From positions 5,503,001-5,567,000 of the forward strand of contig NC_063155.1 of the NCBI RefSeq assembly GCF_020921035.1: DNA of 64,000 bases, in the 5' to 3' direction. Numbering within the stretch: position 1 is the first letter of the stretch; each line of letters begins with the position of its first letter. Positions 34,773-44,405 of the stretch are shown piece by piece. The notes beneath the pieces were generated by a model. It was not told the DNA's origin and made no database searches. It saw only the letters and a program-made list of their open reading frames with translations. A program made the translations under genes and the position numbers. This DNA is from Rhodamnia argentea. Its lineage: Eukaryota > Streptophyta > Magnoliopsida > Myrtales > Myrtaceae.

Positions 34773-35640
34773 ACAACCGTCATTCTCAAGTCAGAATGCC
34801 TCGAATTTGAATTCCCTCTTTCTCTTAACTGGTTCTGAAGAGAAGGTTGAAAGGATTGGATTGTGGTCCAAGCCAATTGTGGGTAATACGAACACTTTAG
34901 CTTTAGAGAACCCTACTCTCCACTCAATATTGTACACTGCTCTATCAAGTCTTTTCTTCACGAGTTCCTCCCCTTCTCGATTATTCACCCAGGTAAACGC
35001 ACATCCCTTACTTTCCAAACCCAATAATCCGCAAGCATTCAAATTTTTTTGGAAAGCGTGCATTTTATATTGCTCTGAGTCTCTCTTACCTACCTTCTCC
35101 CAATGATGGAGTGTTTCATTGAAGTTTCCTACTCCCACTGGATTCACAATAAAACTAAATTGGAAATTAATGCTCTTGCGGATGCGGTGTACAACACCTT
35201 CTTGATTTTTTGTTTAACTTAAGAAGAATGGATTGGGGCTTTCTTGAGCCACGATGGTTCGTAGTGCTTGGAATGTCGAAGGTGTACCCAACCCTTGACA
35301 GTTCCAATACAGTACACTCATTTGGTACCTGGTGGTTTCTCCTCAAGCATTTTCTCGAACACATTGGCTACAGAGTCCTTCGACCACATCCTACCCATAC
35401 GTCTGCAAATGGTCGTGGGTTTGTATTCTTTGGCTCTCTCATTGTCAATTCTTTTTCTTTTTTTCAACAATTTGCAAGAAATTGCGGGGACCCAAAGTGC
35501 AGACCTCCCAAAGGATGCTCCATCAATCTTCAAGGCAAGCAACCAGTACGAGGGAGGAAAAACTATGGATGAAGGGAGCTCTAATCCAAAAAAGCAACGC
35601 GGAAGAGCTCTCACAGAGGAATTTGGGGCTTTAGTGGGAT
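34761..35640 (-). pseudogene. LINE ORF1 end / endonuclease fragment with internal deletion
   Basis: On the minus strand the right part (35614-35318) gives an ORF1-like or leader tail. The endonuclease start follows (WNCQGLG, then HRIRKSINFQ, about 35310-35150). The text then jumps to GNFNETLHHWEKVGKR, KGCAFTWVNNREGEELVKKR, LDHNPIL and FKFEAF. Roughly 90 residues expected between NPVG and GNFNE are missing. It ends with LENDGCGRV at about 34761, the same place in the protein where the inverted RT segment begins. Confidence 0.8.
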
Positions 35641-35693
35641 AACGAAATTGGGATTTTTGGGGTTTAGGGTTTAAGTTTGGGTAGGATTATGGG

Positions 35694-35848
35694 GAAACTA
35701 TCACCATAAGGGTAGAGAAGAGCTCTCACAAAGGAGAGAGAAGAGCTCTTACAAAGGAGACTATCACCATGGATAGAGGGGAGCTCTCACAAAGGAGAGA
35801 GGAGACTATCGCCATGGAGAGAGGGGAGTTCTCACAAAGGAGAGAGAT
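35694..35848. repeat. Imperfect tandem repeat of a GAGCTCTCACAAAGGAGA unit
   Basis: Four copies of the unit alternate with ACTATCACCAT-type spacers. The interval is purine-rich and non-coding. It lies between LINE debris and a possible leader exon of PORR gene 2. Confidence 0.7.
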
Positions 35849-35949
35849 ACGAGCACGAGGATACCCTTATTCACTTTTGTAAATTTTACATATTTCTCGT
35901 GCTTTTTTCTTTCCCCTAGTCCTTCGCCCACTTCGCTTCCTTACGCCTC

Positions 35950-36091
35950 ATTCCTTAATGAATCGTCTTGTCCGTCCTCCGCCGGGTGCTTTGCCTCGCC
36001 GTGCTCTGCTCTTCCGTCTCATTGTCATTCCCCTTACGTCGGATTGTGTCGATCTGCTTCCTTTCTGTGGCAACCACGAGCGACGCTCGCC
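35950..36091 (+). other. Possible 5' untranslated exon of PORR gene 2
   Basis: A GC-richer, C/T-rich stretch ends in a good donor context (GCCA|GTGAGTTCG). The first plausible acceptor upstream of PORR gene 2 is TGGTATTAG before 38194. The exon carries a short ATG-initiated frame (35958) that would run into a stop after splicing, so it would be untranslated or an upstream ORF. Inference only. Confidence 0.3.
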
Positions 36092-36414
36092 AGTGAGTTC
36101 GAATAATCGAACATATAAATTCTGCTGGTTTTGGACAAGACATTAGGTCTGGAGTTGTGGTGAACAACGTTGTGTTCTTAATGTATTTCTCTGTATCATT
36201 GCCTTGCCGCATTGAAAGCACTTTGGTTCTCCTTGATCATCTCATTTTAAAAAAGCTGAACTCTTTTAACGAGAACTTTGGAGATTATTTTGTAGAGAGA
36301 ATTGCACAAGCTAATAAGCTTAAAATTAGGGTTAATTTAGGAAGGGGGATTTTAGGTACAAGAATTGTGTGTTGGTATTGTTAGCAAAAAGAGGTAGTTG
36401 ACCTGAACTTTAAA

Positions 36415-36990
36415 AAAAAAAAAGTCTGGATTGCTTGAGTGTGCTTTGGCCCTACTACATCCCAATGGTTCTGGTAAAAGATTCCAAAAAATCCATCTAG
36501 CCCCGGAGCCTTTCGAGCATCGTTGAAAATGTTGCTAGCTGAATCTCTTCCATTGAAACCTCGGCCTCGAGAATTGGACCTTCCTTTGAATATGTCCCTC
36601 TATACCACTCTAGCTTATACTCTCATTAGACTTTAAAGGCTTCTGATAATGCAATTAAAAGCAGCAACAATCTCATTCTCACTACCGAGCCATTTACTCT
36701 CCTCAATCTTCAATTGTAGCACTTTGTCCATAATTCTTCATCATCGGAGTTGTTTGGTGGAAGCTTTTCGAGTTTTTACCCACAATTAATCGAATGAACT
36801 CGAGCTATTTAGTGCCAATGCATTTCCTCTCACGATCACAATTCATCCATCTTTGATACAATCTGCCATTGCCTTTGTATATTAGCATCCTCATTCTCAC
36901 CATCCATGTTATCTGGGAAAGCTTCTCTCTCCACTTTTTCAAGTCATTCTGATTTCTTCATGCTGTCCTCAACCACTTGTAGAATATATC
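36415..36990 (-). pseudogene. Third LINE fragment (start of RT domain)
   Basis: The minus strand contains SMEEIQLATF and, in a shifted frame, NDARKAPGLDGFFGIFYQNH followed by WDVVG: the RT N-terminal motif of plant L1 elements. Frames are broken and the fragment ends near an A/T run at 36410. It overlaps in content with the RT segment at 33.9-34.1 kb, so it is from a different copy. Confidence 0.75.
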
Positions 36991-37704
36991 TTTTCCAATC
37001 CTAAGTTAATGATGACTAGGGCTTAGGCACATGCTTGCATGTGCTGGTTATGCATTGAAAAGAAGTCTGTAATTAGGGCCGTTATGTATGAAAAAAAAAA
37101 TTGATTGGCTACTCGATTTCAGGATATTATATTGCGAGGGAAATTTCGGAAAGTTACAAGTGAGACAAATGTGGATCTTTGAATATGTGTGGCGGTATTG
37201 ATGGAAGCATCTTACAAGACCAACAGAACAGGGCAAAGTCGGATGAGCTTGCAATATCAAAATTGTTAACACCCTTCATTTATGTGGATGTTAGTGTAAG
37301 GAAATCTGCATTATTATTTATATTTAATTGATTTGAGATTTTGTTCACCTTACTTCTCTAGTGATGCTGATGACTTACAAGTTTAGAATATCCAATGTCC
37401 TTTTAAACTTTGATAGTTGGGGACCACTGCAAGACCCCCTTTTCATCTTTTGTTTAAAGTTTCTAGAATGCAGAAGTGGGTGGACGTGCTCTCTTGGAAT
37501 GGTCTGTGTTCCATCTTGAAAAAGAGGAAAAAAAAAGGAACTTTGCAATTAGACGGGTTTGGGTTTTGCATGTTTCTTGACAAATTAAGTAGGTTGGGTT
37601 TGGGGATCACATCTGAAAACCTTACGGGGTTTGGGACAAGTTTGGGATAGTACTGGGATAGGGTGGTGCCATTCCTAAATACCATTATGATTGTTTCCAT
37701 TTAA
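36991..37704. other. Intergenic, no feature seen
   Basis: Mixed AT-rich sequence with short frames only. A 77-codon frame at 37417-37650 has no recognisable domain. Confidence 0.35.
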
Positions 37705-37945
37705 GGGTGTGTTTGTTTCACGGAAAATCAAAGATTTGGAAAACATTTTCCAAAAAATAAACGCTTATATCTTTTAAAAAAATTAGTCAACGGAAAATAT
37801 TTTCATTATCACTAACACTTTCTACCTAACTATATTCGTGGTAATGAAAATAATTTGCATTCATTCATTTTTATGAGTGATGCAAACATTTATTTTTTGG
37901 AAAATGTTTTCCAAATCTTTGATTTTCCATGAAACAAATACACCA
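37705..37945. mobile_element. Hairpin MITE, PIF/Harbinger-type, 240 bp upstream of PORR gene 2
   Basis: About 55-bp near-perfect terminal inverted repeats: the left starts GGGTGTGTTTGTTTCACGGA and the right, read on the other strand, starts TGGTGTATTTGTTTCATGGA. The arms continue identically through AAATCAAAGATTTGGAAAAC. TAA lies at 37702-37704 and 37946-37948. The short size, high arm identity and 3-bp TAA fit a Tourist-type MITE. Its transcript would fold into a long hairpin. Confidence 0.85.
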
Positions 37946-38183
37946 TAAAACTATTTTTTTAGGACTCGCTTTGGCTATTGGTAGGGGGTTGGAACCATTC
38001 AACCTATAGGTTCGTCTAGGTATGGCGGATTGGCGGTGTATCATTGGCAAGTATCTTTTTATTTGTGAATAAACTAGTAAAAATTTTAGGGACTATAATC
38101 TACTTGTCTAGGCTTTTAATGTATGAAATCCATATGAATTTGCGCTTTATAAATTCCCTTTATTCATCTCTTGATTATCTGGT

Positions 38184-39503
38184 ATGGTATTAGGATGTGT
38201 GCTGGTTTCTGGGCTGCCATTCAAAAACATTGGAAATGAGGTGAAAATGGTGATCTCCATCGTATTTCGCGGTGTAAATCATAGCAATAATGGACTCTCT
38301 TTTCCAACATCATTTCTACATTTGGTAAGACACATGGCTCTTTGGTCAATGAAGAAGGATCCAGATCTTGAGGCGGCTCTCTCACGAAATCGTCGGTGGG
38401 TTGTCAACAATCAGATCAAGAATATAATCCTTGCATGTCCTGGCCAGGTGACACCTGTCAAATTTCTCCAGAAGAAGTTTAAGACTCTTGATCTTCAAGG
38501 GAAAGCTCTAAACTGGCTAAAAAAGTATCCTTGCTGCTTTGAAGTTTATCTCAAGGGTGATGAATATTATTGTCGTTTATCAAAACGGATGATGTATTTG
38601 GTGGACGAGGAAGAGTCAGTGAAAAATATGCAAGAGCGAGTTTTCGTGGAACGGTTGGCAAAACTGTTGATGATGAGCACAAATCAGAGGCTTAATGTTA
38701 CAAAGATCAATGAGTTGAAACGAAATTTTGGGTTTCCAGATGATTACATGCTGAGGATTGTTGCAAAGCATGGGGATATATTTCGGGTTGTAAATCATAG
38801 TGGTAGAAAGAGTTCTATGGAGCTCGAGCTTATATCATGGTACCCTGATTTAGCTGTCTCTGCAATTGAAGCTTCAGCTCACAGGCATGGTTCTGAGCCA
38901 TGTTTTTCATGTTCATTGCCTTCAACCTGGGCTAAATCATGGGAGAGGTTTCATGAATTTAATGCAACTCCTTACATTTCTCCTTACGTGGATTCTAGAG
39001 GTTTAATAGAGGGATCCAAGGAAGTGGAGAAGAGGACAGTGGGTTTGGTCCATGAGATTCTATCATTGACCTTGTGGAAGAGGGCATCAATCTTGAAACT
39101 TGCTCATTTCAGGAGAGAGTTTTCTTTACCAGAGAAATTGAATATTTTGCTGCTGAAGTACCCCGGTATTTTCTATGTTTCAAACAAATATCAACTATAT
39201 ACTGTTCTTCTCAGGGAAGGATATAATGGATCAGAATTGGTTGAAAAGGATCCTCTGGTTATTGTCAAGGAGAAGTTTGGAGAATTAATGCAAGAGGGGC
39301 TTCATGAGTTCAATCGAAGGCATTATCTAGCGAATTTGGAGAAGAAAAGGAGAATTGGGATACATGTAGATAGATTAGAGAAAAGGAAGGAGAAAAGTGA
39401 TGAACTTCCTGAACAGGATCAAGGAGAAGGACTAGGAAGTTTGTTTGACCCAGAAGAAAGACGGCGATTTTACGACGTTCTCTTTGACAACAGCGCTCCT
39501 TGA
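38184..39503 (+). CDS. PORR-domain organelle RNA-binding protein (gene 2)
   Basis: A 439-residue frame without coding introns. The PORR domain spans about residues 57-385, with KRNFGFPDDYM, SPYVDSRGL, AHFRREFSLPEKL and LLKYPGIFYVS. The tail (about 390-439) is charged. The N-terminal start is uncertain: ATGs at 38184 and 38247 are both in frame, and MVISIVFRG at 38247 looks more like an organelle presequence. By family it should bind organellar transcripts and assist intron splicing. A good donor (CTAAG|GTACGT) 12 bases after the stop suggests an intron in the 3' untranslated region. It shares the overall domain with gene 1 but is strongly diverged, so the pair is old. Confidence 0.88.
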   Translation: MVLGCVLVSGLPFKNIGNEVKMVISIVFRGVNHSNNGLSFPTSFLHLVRHMALWSMKKDPDLEAALSRNRRWVVNNQIKNIILACPGQVTPVKFLQKKFKTLDLQGKALNWLKKYPCCFEVYLKGDEYYCRLSKRMMYLVDEEESVKNMQERVFVERLAKLLMMSTNQRLNVTKINELKRNFGFPDDYMLRIVAKHGDIFRVVNHSGRKSSMELELISWYPDLAVSAIEASAHRHGSEPCFSCSLPSTWAKSWERFHEFNATPYISPYVDSRGLIEGSKEVEKRTVGLVHEILSLTLWKRASILKLAHFRREFSLPEKLNILLLKYPGIFYVSNKYQLYTVLLREGYNGSELVEKDPLVIVKEKFGELMQEGLHEFNRRHYLANLEKKRRIGIHVDRLEKRKEKSDELPEQDQGEGLGSLFDPEERRRFYDVLFDNSAP

Positions 39504-42500
39504 GATTTAGCTAAGGTACGTTTCCCTGTTATGAACCTTGTGAACATTCATGCTGTGTATGTTATTTGTCTTGTTTGTTGTCTGCTGAAGGAGAAATGAA
39601 ATATAAGAGATGAAGTTTCATTGGGTGATTAGTAGTGTATTTACTATTAAATGAGGCATTGATGACTGACGATTTTGTCCATCTGTTTCTGCCTCATGCC
39701 CTCCTGTACTTACATGCAAAATTAAGTGTTCCAAAGTGGCGTTGGTTGCAATGAATATTTATGAGTTTCATCAATCACAAAGCAGGCAGGTAAAAGGACA
39801 TATATGTTACTCCATGCTTACAGCATTGTCCAGCTGATGAAAGTTTGGACCATCTAGAAGCCGATGTTCCTGAAAATGAAATGGGTTTATGTCCTTTTTA
39901 GGAAGCTTGTTGGCCCTTTGTTATTAACCAAGACCAATTCTGTCTACAACATGTAGTATAACTTGTTCCCTTCTCAAGTGCTGATGACATCAGTCATCGC
40001 TAATGCTGGACACTTATTACTAGTTCTTAGGAAAATGTATGGTGTGAAGACGACAGTGCAAAATTTGTTGAAGTATCGCTGGCTGCAATTTGAAAAATGA
40101 TGTGTCACTGGATCACTTGATATCCTTTTGTTTCGGAAGGTATACCTACTTGTTTAATGTGATTAAGCTTATGGGCATGGGACCAATTAGTAGAGAGACC
40201 TATTGGACAACAAAGGATAGAGGGGAGGGAGTGGGTTTAAGGAGATTCCACCTCTTATAATTGCTCCGTCATGTGCTTTCGAATTGGGTTACTGAATTAA
40301 TTGAGTTACTGAATTAAGGAATCAAATATGTCTTGAAAGGATAAAATCATGGAATTCACTGGACAGTATCCATCAACAAAATATTTTTTTGTATGGAATT
40401 AAACTTGATAGTTGGTCTCAATGGAGTGAGCCTTTGATTTTCAGATTAAATCTATTTCGTAATTGTCATTTTTTTGGGTAGTTTAGCAATGATTAAATCT
40501 TTCTCATTTTGCTTGGCTCCACTTGTCAAGCTCATAGGTTAAGCTGCATATTTCATAATATCCATTTGTAAAGATTCTCTTTGATCGCCATACTTGAATG
40601 ACTCAAAATTCTGTTGCGACTTGCAAGTAATTGCTTTTTTCTATGTCTTGGTCAACTGAAAACAGCAAAGAAGAAAAGAAAATGAAAACATCAATTGTTC
40701 TTTTCTATTTTCTTCAATAAATTAAAACTCAAGAAAGAACTAAGAAGGACAAGCAGACAGGAAAGAGGTTCCATATTAGGACAAGAATAATCTCTAGGAG
40801 TCACAATAGAAGTGAATGTTCGAAAAGATGCATATACTTTTATCCACTTAGATACTAAAAACTTAAATCCATTAGTCTCGAAAAAGCCTCGAGATGACAA
40901 ATGCTGATGTCAAATCAGCTTCTACAGAAAAATCATGTTGAAGGAACGTAAATAATGAAAAATTCTGTAACATGAATGAACGTTATTGTTTCATCACATA
41001 GTCAATTATTGATGTATTGCTTTCCAGCTTCATTGGATCTACTTGTAGATGATCCACCATGTTCTGATTGTTCTATCTTCTGAAACGAGAGAGATTTCAT
41101 GATTATTTTGACTTGACCCATTGTTTGTAAATAGGTCAATCTGCTTCGTTTCTCGGTTCGGAATAAATTGGTGCCATGATTATTGTTGACGACTATAGTT
41201 ATCATCATTAATTGTCTTGCTAATATTTTATTCTACGTCTGTGGTAACTATTGAATTTGTGCTGGTCAATCCAAGTTTAGCCAAAAGAAATGAAGGTTCT
41301 TACTGTTGTTATTGGCGTGAAACTATTCTTGCATTTTCATTTGTTCAATTTTCATTAGAAAGCAAGCCAAATTGGTGGTTCTATAGAACGAGGGAAGCAA
41401 AGCCAAGCAAATTTCTATACAGGAGGACCTCAACAATGCAATTAGGTAGAAATTATGTTGTTTAAAGTTTAAAAGTCTGACATATTCGGTATGTATTTTC
41501 TCAAAATAGAATGCTCCGCGACATTTCAGGATTAGAGGCCATAGTTGGCAGGTTGTAGTTGCACATGCTAGGAAAAAACTAGGAACTAGCTGGCTACCAT
41601 GACACAAAGGAATAAGAGGATGGGAAGCTTACAAAGTCCTTGGTCTGGAAACTTGTTTTTCCCCTGTTGGTAAATTCAAGTATTCAATTTTAATCAGGTT
41701 GCTAAAACCATAGCATGGCTGACGGCTCAAATTAAAAAGTCACAAGGAGAGATGAACCAGCAGTCACTGGTCAATAAGGTGAAATGAGATAAATGGTTTA
41801 TGCATGACATCATGGTTTCTGCAATATGGAATATCATATGCTGATTTATATTTGCTTTTTCTGATAATTGATTGCTGAGTACTCAGTTAATATGAGATAA
41901 ATGAGAAGGGAAATGAATACATAATTTGCAAGTTCATTCCTCTGTTGCACTTGAACATCTTAATGAAAATCTATGAGCCATCATTTTGTTTGTTTCAATA
42001 TAAGGTAATCGTATCCTTCCTATTCATTGGGGGCAGTGAATGTTGAATCAGAAAGTTGCAAAGGAGAGAGGTATTAGAAGTGGCTAACCTTTCAAAGTGT
42101 ATGCGAATTAGGGAAACTGAACAGATGAAGTTCGACTTAATTCTAGCCAAATATGAAGTCTTATTGTTTGGTTTATCTACTGCCTATTCTTGGTGTGTAA
42201 GTTCTTAATATTGTCTTCTTTTGCGCAATGTTCTGTGAAACAGTGCTGGCAATCTAGAAGAGATGCAAATTTAGAAACCTATTTCTGCTTTTTTCCCCGT
42301 CAAGAGGTTCAAATTTAGAACGATGGCCATTGGTATTCATGTTTGGATTACAGAACTGTTTTCCATTGCTTACATAAGGGGAATGTTGGGTTCTGATAAG
42401 AACGGATATTTTTAAGAAGTTTTAGAAGTGAAGATTCATCATTCCTCATATGAAGAGGATAGATTCAAGCTTATATCCTGGTTTATGATGAACTCAAGAA

Positions 42501-43499
42501 GGAGAATCTTTGAGCCATCTCATATTTGAAAATGTAGCGGTGGCTCATTGTTTTGAGGGTACCTATTGTGTGCAATTGACTATGAACTATCTTTTTCCAT
42601 TGGCAGGAGTTAAACTTGTCTCACATATGGCTACAACCTTCAGAGGGGCCAATGGCGGAGATGTTGTTGTCATAGCCAGCTCATGAGAGCACGCTATGTC
42701 TGTGTGCTTTTTCGGGAGTGGGAGGATTGCCGGACGGCATGGAGATGGACAAACCAGGGGAGGAATTGCTTGAGGAGCAAGTTGGTGTTAAAGAGAGCTG
42801 TGCGCCCGGAAAGTCAATAAGGGAAAAGATTAAATAGTATGAGAGATGAAGAGCCGCCAATCTCCTAAGGGACCAAAGATCCAAGGAAATGATTTGATCG
42901 GGCAAGCGGAGAACTCCCGAATTGAGAGCGCCAAGGATGTCGTCCAATCGAGTGGGGGAGAGAGGTTTTCCTGGCACGAAGGATCGAGAAGGTGGTCGCG
43001 ATGACCGAGGATGCCTTGAAGAATCTCAAGGTTTTAGGGGTTCTCGATAGTGCTCTAAAATATTATTAGGCGCAACATGAGAATTGTGTACTTGTACCAT
43101 ATGATAGTTGGTAGCTTTAAATTGAGGAGAGAACTACAATTGTAATTTGAGAGGTTTATGTATATGTGCAAGGGTTCTCTCATCCTTATGTATCCAACAC
43201 CACAAGACTGACTTCCAAAACATATCCTCTTTGTAGAATTCTCTTTCTGGGCCTAGTCAGAGAGTGACTAGGGCTAGGCAATATAATTAAGGGTCGAACG
43301 ACGTCCCGATCATATTCACATTGTCTCACGCTGTAAAAACAATGGGAACCCACGATTTCATGCCCATAACATCAATTTATAGAAGTAAAAAATTGTCCGC
43401 CTGGAGAAATAATACTAACTCAAAATAAACTGAGGGCATTTAATCGATTGCCCTTAAATTTCGTACTCTACGGATCTTATATAATTGAAAATTGGAATC
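39504..43499. other. Long intergenic region without a supported gene
   Basis: Contains the probable 3' untranslated region of PORR gene 2 and moderately AT-rich sequence. The only longer frame is a 98-codon minus-strand one (42977-42681) of balanced composition, in a stretch of unusual GC content (42640-43020). It matches no family I recognise and may be a degraded element. Confidence 0.45.
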
Positions 43500-43526
43500 T
43501 TATTATTATTATTATTATTATTATTT
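43500..43526. repeat. (TTA)n microsatellite
   Basis: Nine consecutive TTA-type triplets. Confidence 0.9.
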
Positions 43527-44405
43527 TTCCATTTTACGATTATGTCAGCTATACATCATCTCTAGTTCTATAGAATCTCTTCCATTTTTCATTTCCAGTT
43601 GTGTTACATCCTTCATTATGTTCCTGCGTTCAGGCCGAGCTCCCCGAACCCACATCCGCTGCGGCGGCGCCGGCGCGGCGCCGGCGAGGCTAGGATTTGT
43701 GAGAGACTTTTAGTATTGGAAATTCTTAAAATGGGCAATTTGGTTTCCTTAATGACGAGACATCTACGCGCCACAGATCGACCAACGCCCCCGCCGTAAA
43801 AAAATAAAAATAAAAATGGCGGAGCTCAAGAGCGACGGCCGGAAAATATACGAGCATGTGAATGCGAGAGCCGTACGGAGCGACGGCGACCCGCAAGCAT
43901 AATCTGCTCGCTGTGTCCTTCGTTGTCGGCAACGAAAAGGGCTGATGGCGCTACTTGCATCGGCAAAGCGCATCAGTGACGCATACTGATTGCCTTCTCG
44001 CAGAGACAGGGGATCAGAGAGAGAGAGAGAGAGAGACGAACAAAGAAGAAAGGAAAATTTTTGTAAAGGTAGATCGCCAAAATGAAGAGATCGATCCTGA
44101 ACCCTGCAACTCCTTCGGAGAGCAGAGCATGAACTATGGCTGCAATTCCATGGTTTTTATAGCTGCAGAGAGATGGAAGAGAGAGAGAAACCCTAGTTTA
44201 TTTGGGCTTATTCTTCATCAGACCGCGAAGCTTGATGGGTCGTGGGCTACTCTGGAAAGTGGGCTCAGAGAAAAATCTATGGAGTCCATCAAAAACCCCT
44301 CCAAAACCCCCTACCTTGAACGTTCCTGCGTCAAGAGAATTTTGGTTTACGCAAGTCGAGGTCCCGCGGAGGCAATGAATTTCAGTCTCAGATGAGAAGC
44401 TCCAA
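43527..44405 (+). promoter_or_regulatory. SURF1 upstream region with telo-box and GA repeat
   Basis: Includes a (GA)n run at 44014-44036 and a telo-box AAACCCTAG at 44188-44196, about 210 bp before the SURF1 ATG. Short frames in both directions look non-coding. The arrangement could serve a divergent promoter, but no minus-strand gene is supported. Confidence 0.4.

Noticed and set aside
43955-44395. 146-codon frame upstream of SURF1
   Set aside because: Runs through the GA repeat and telo-box leader, no domain, and overlaps the probable promoter.
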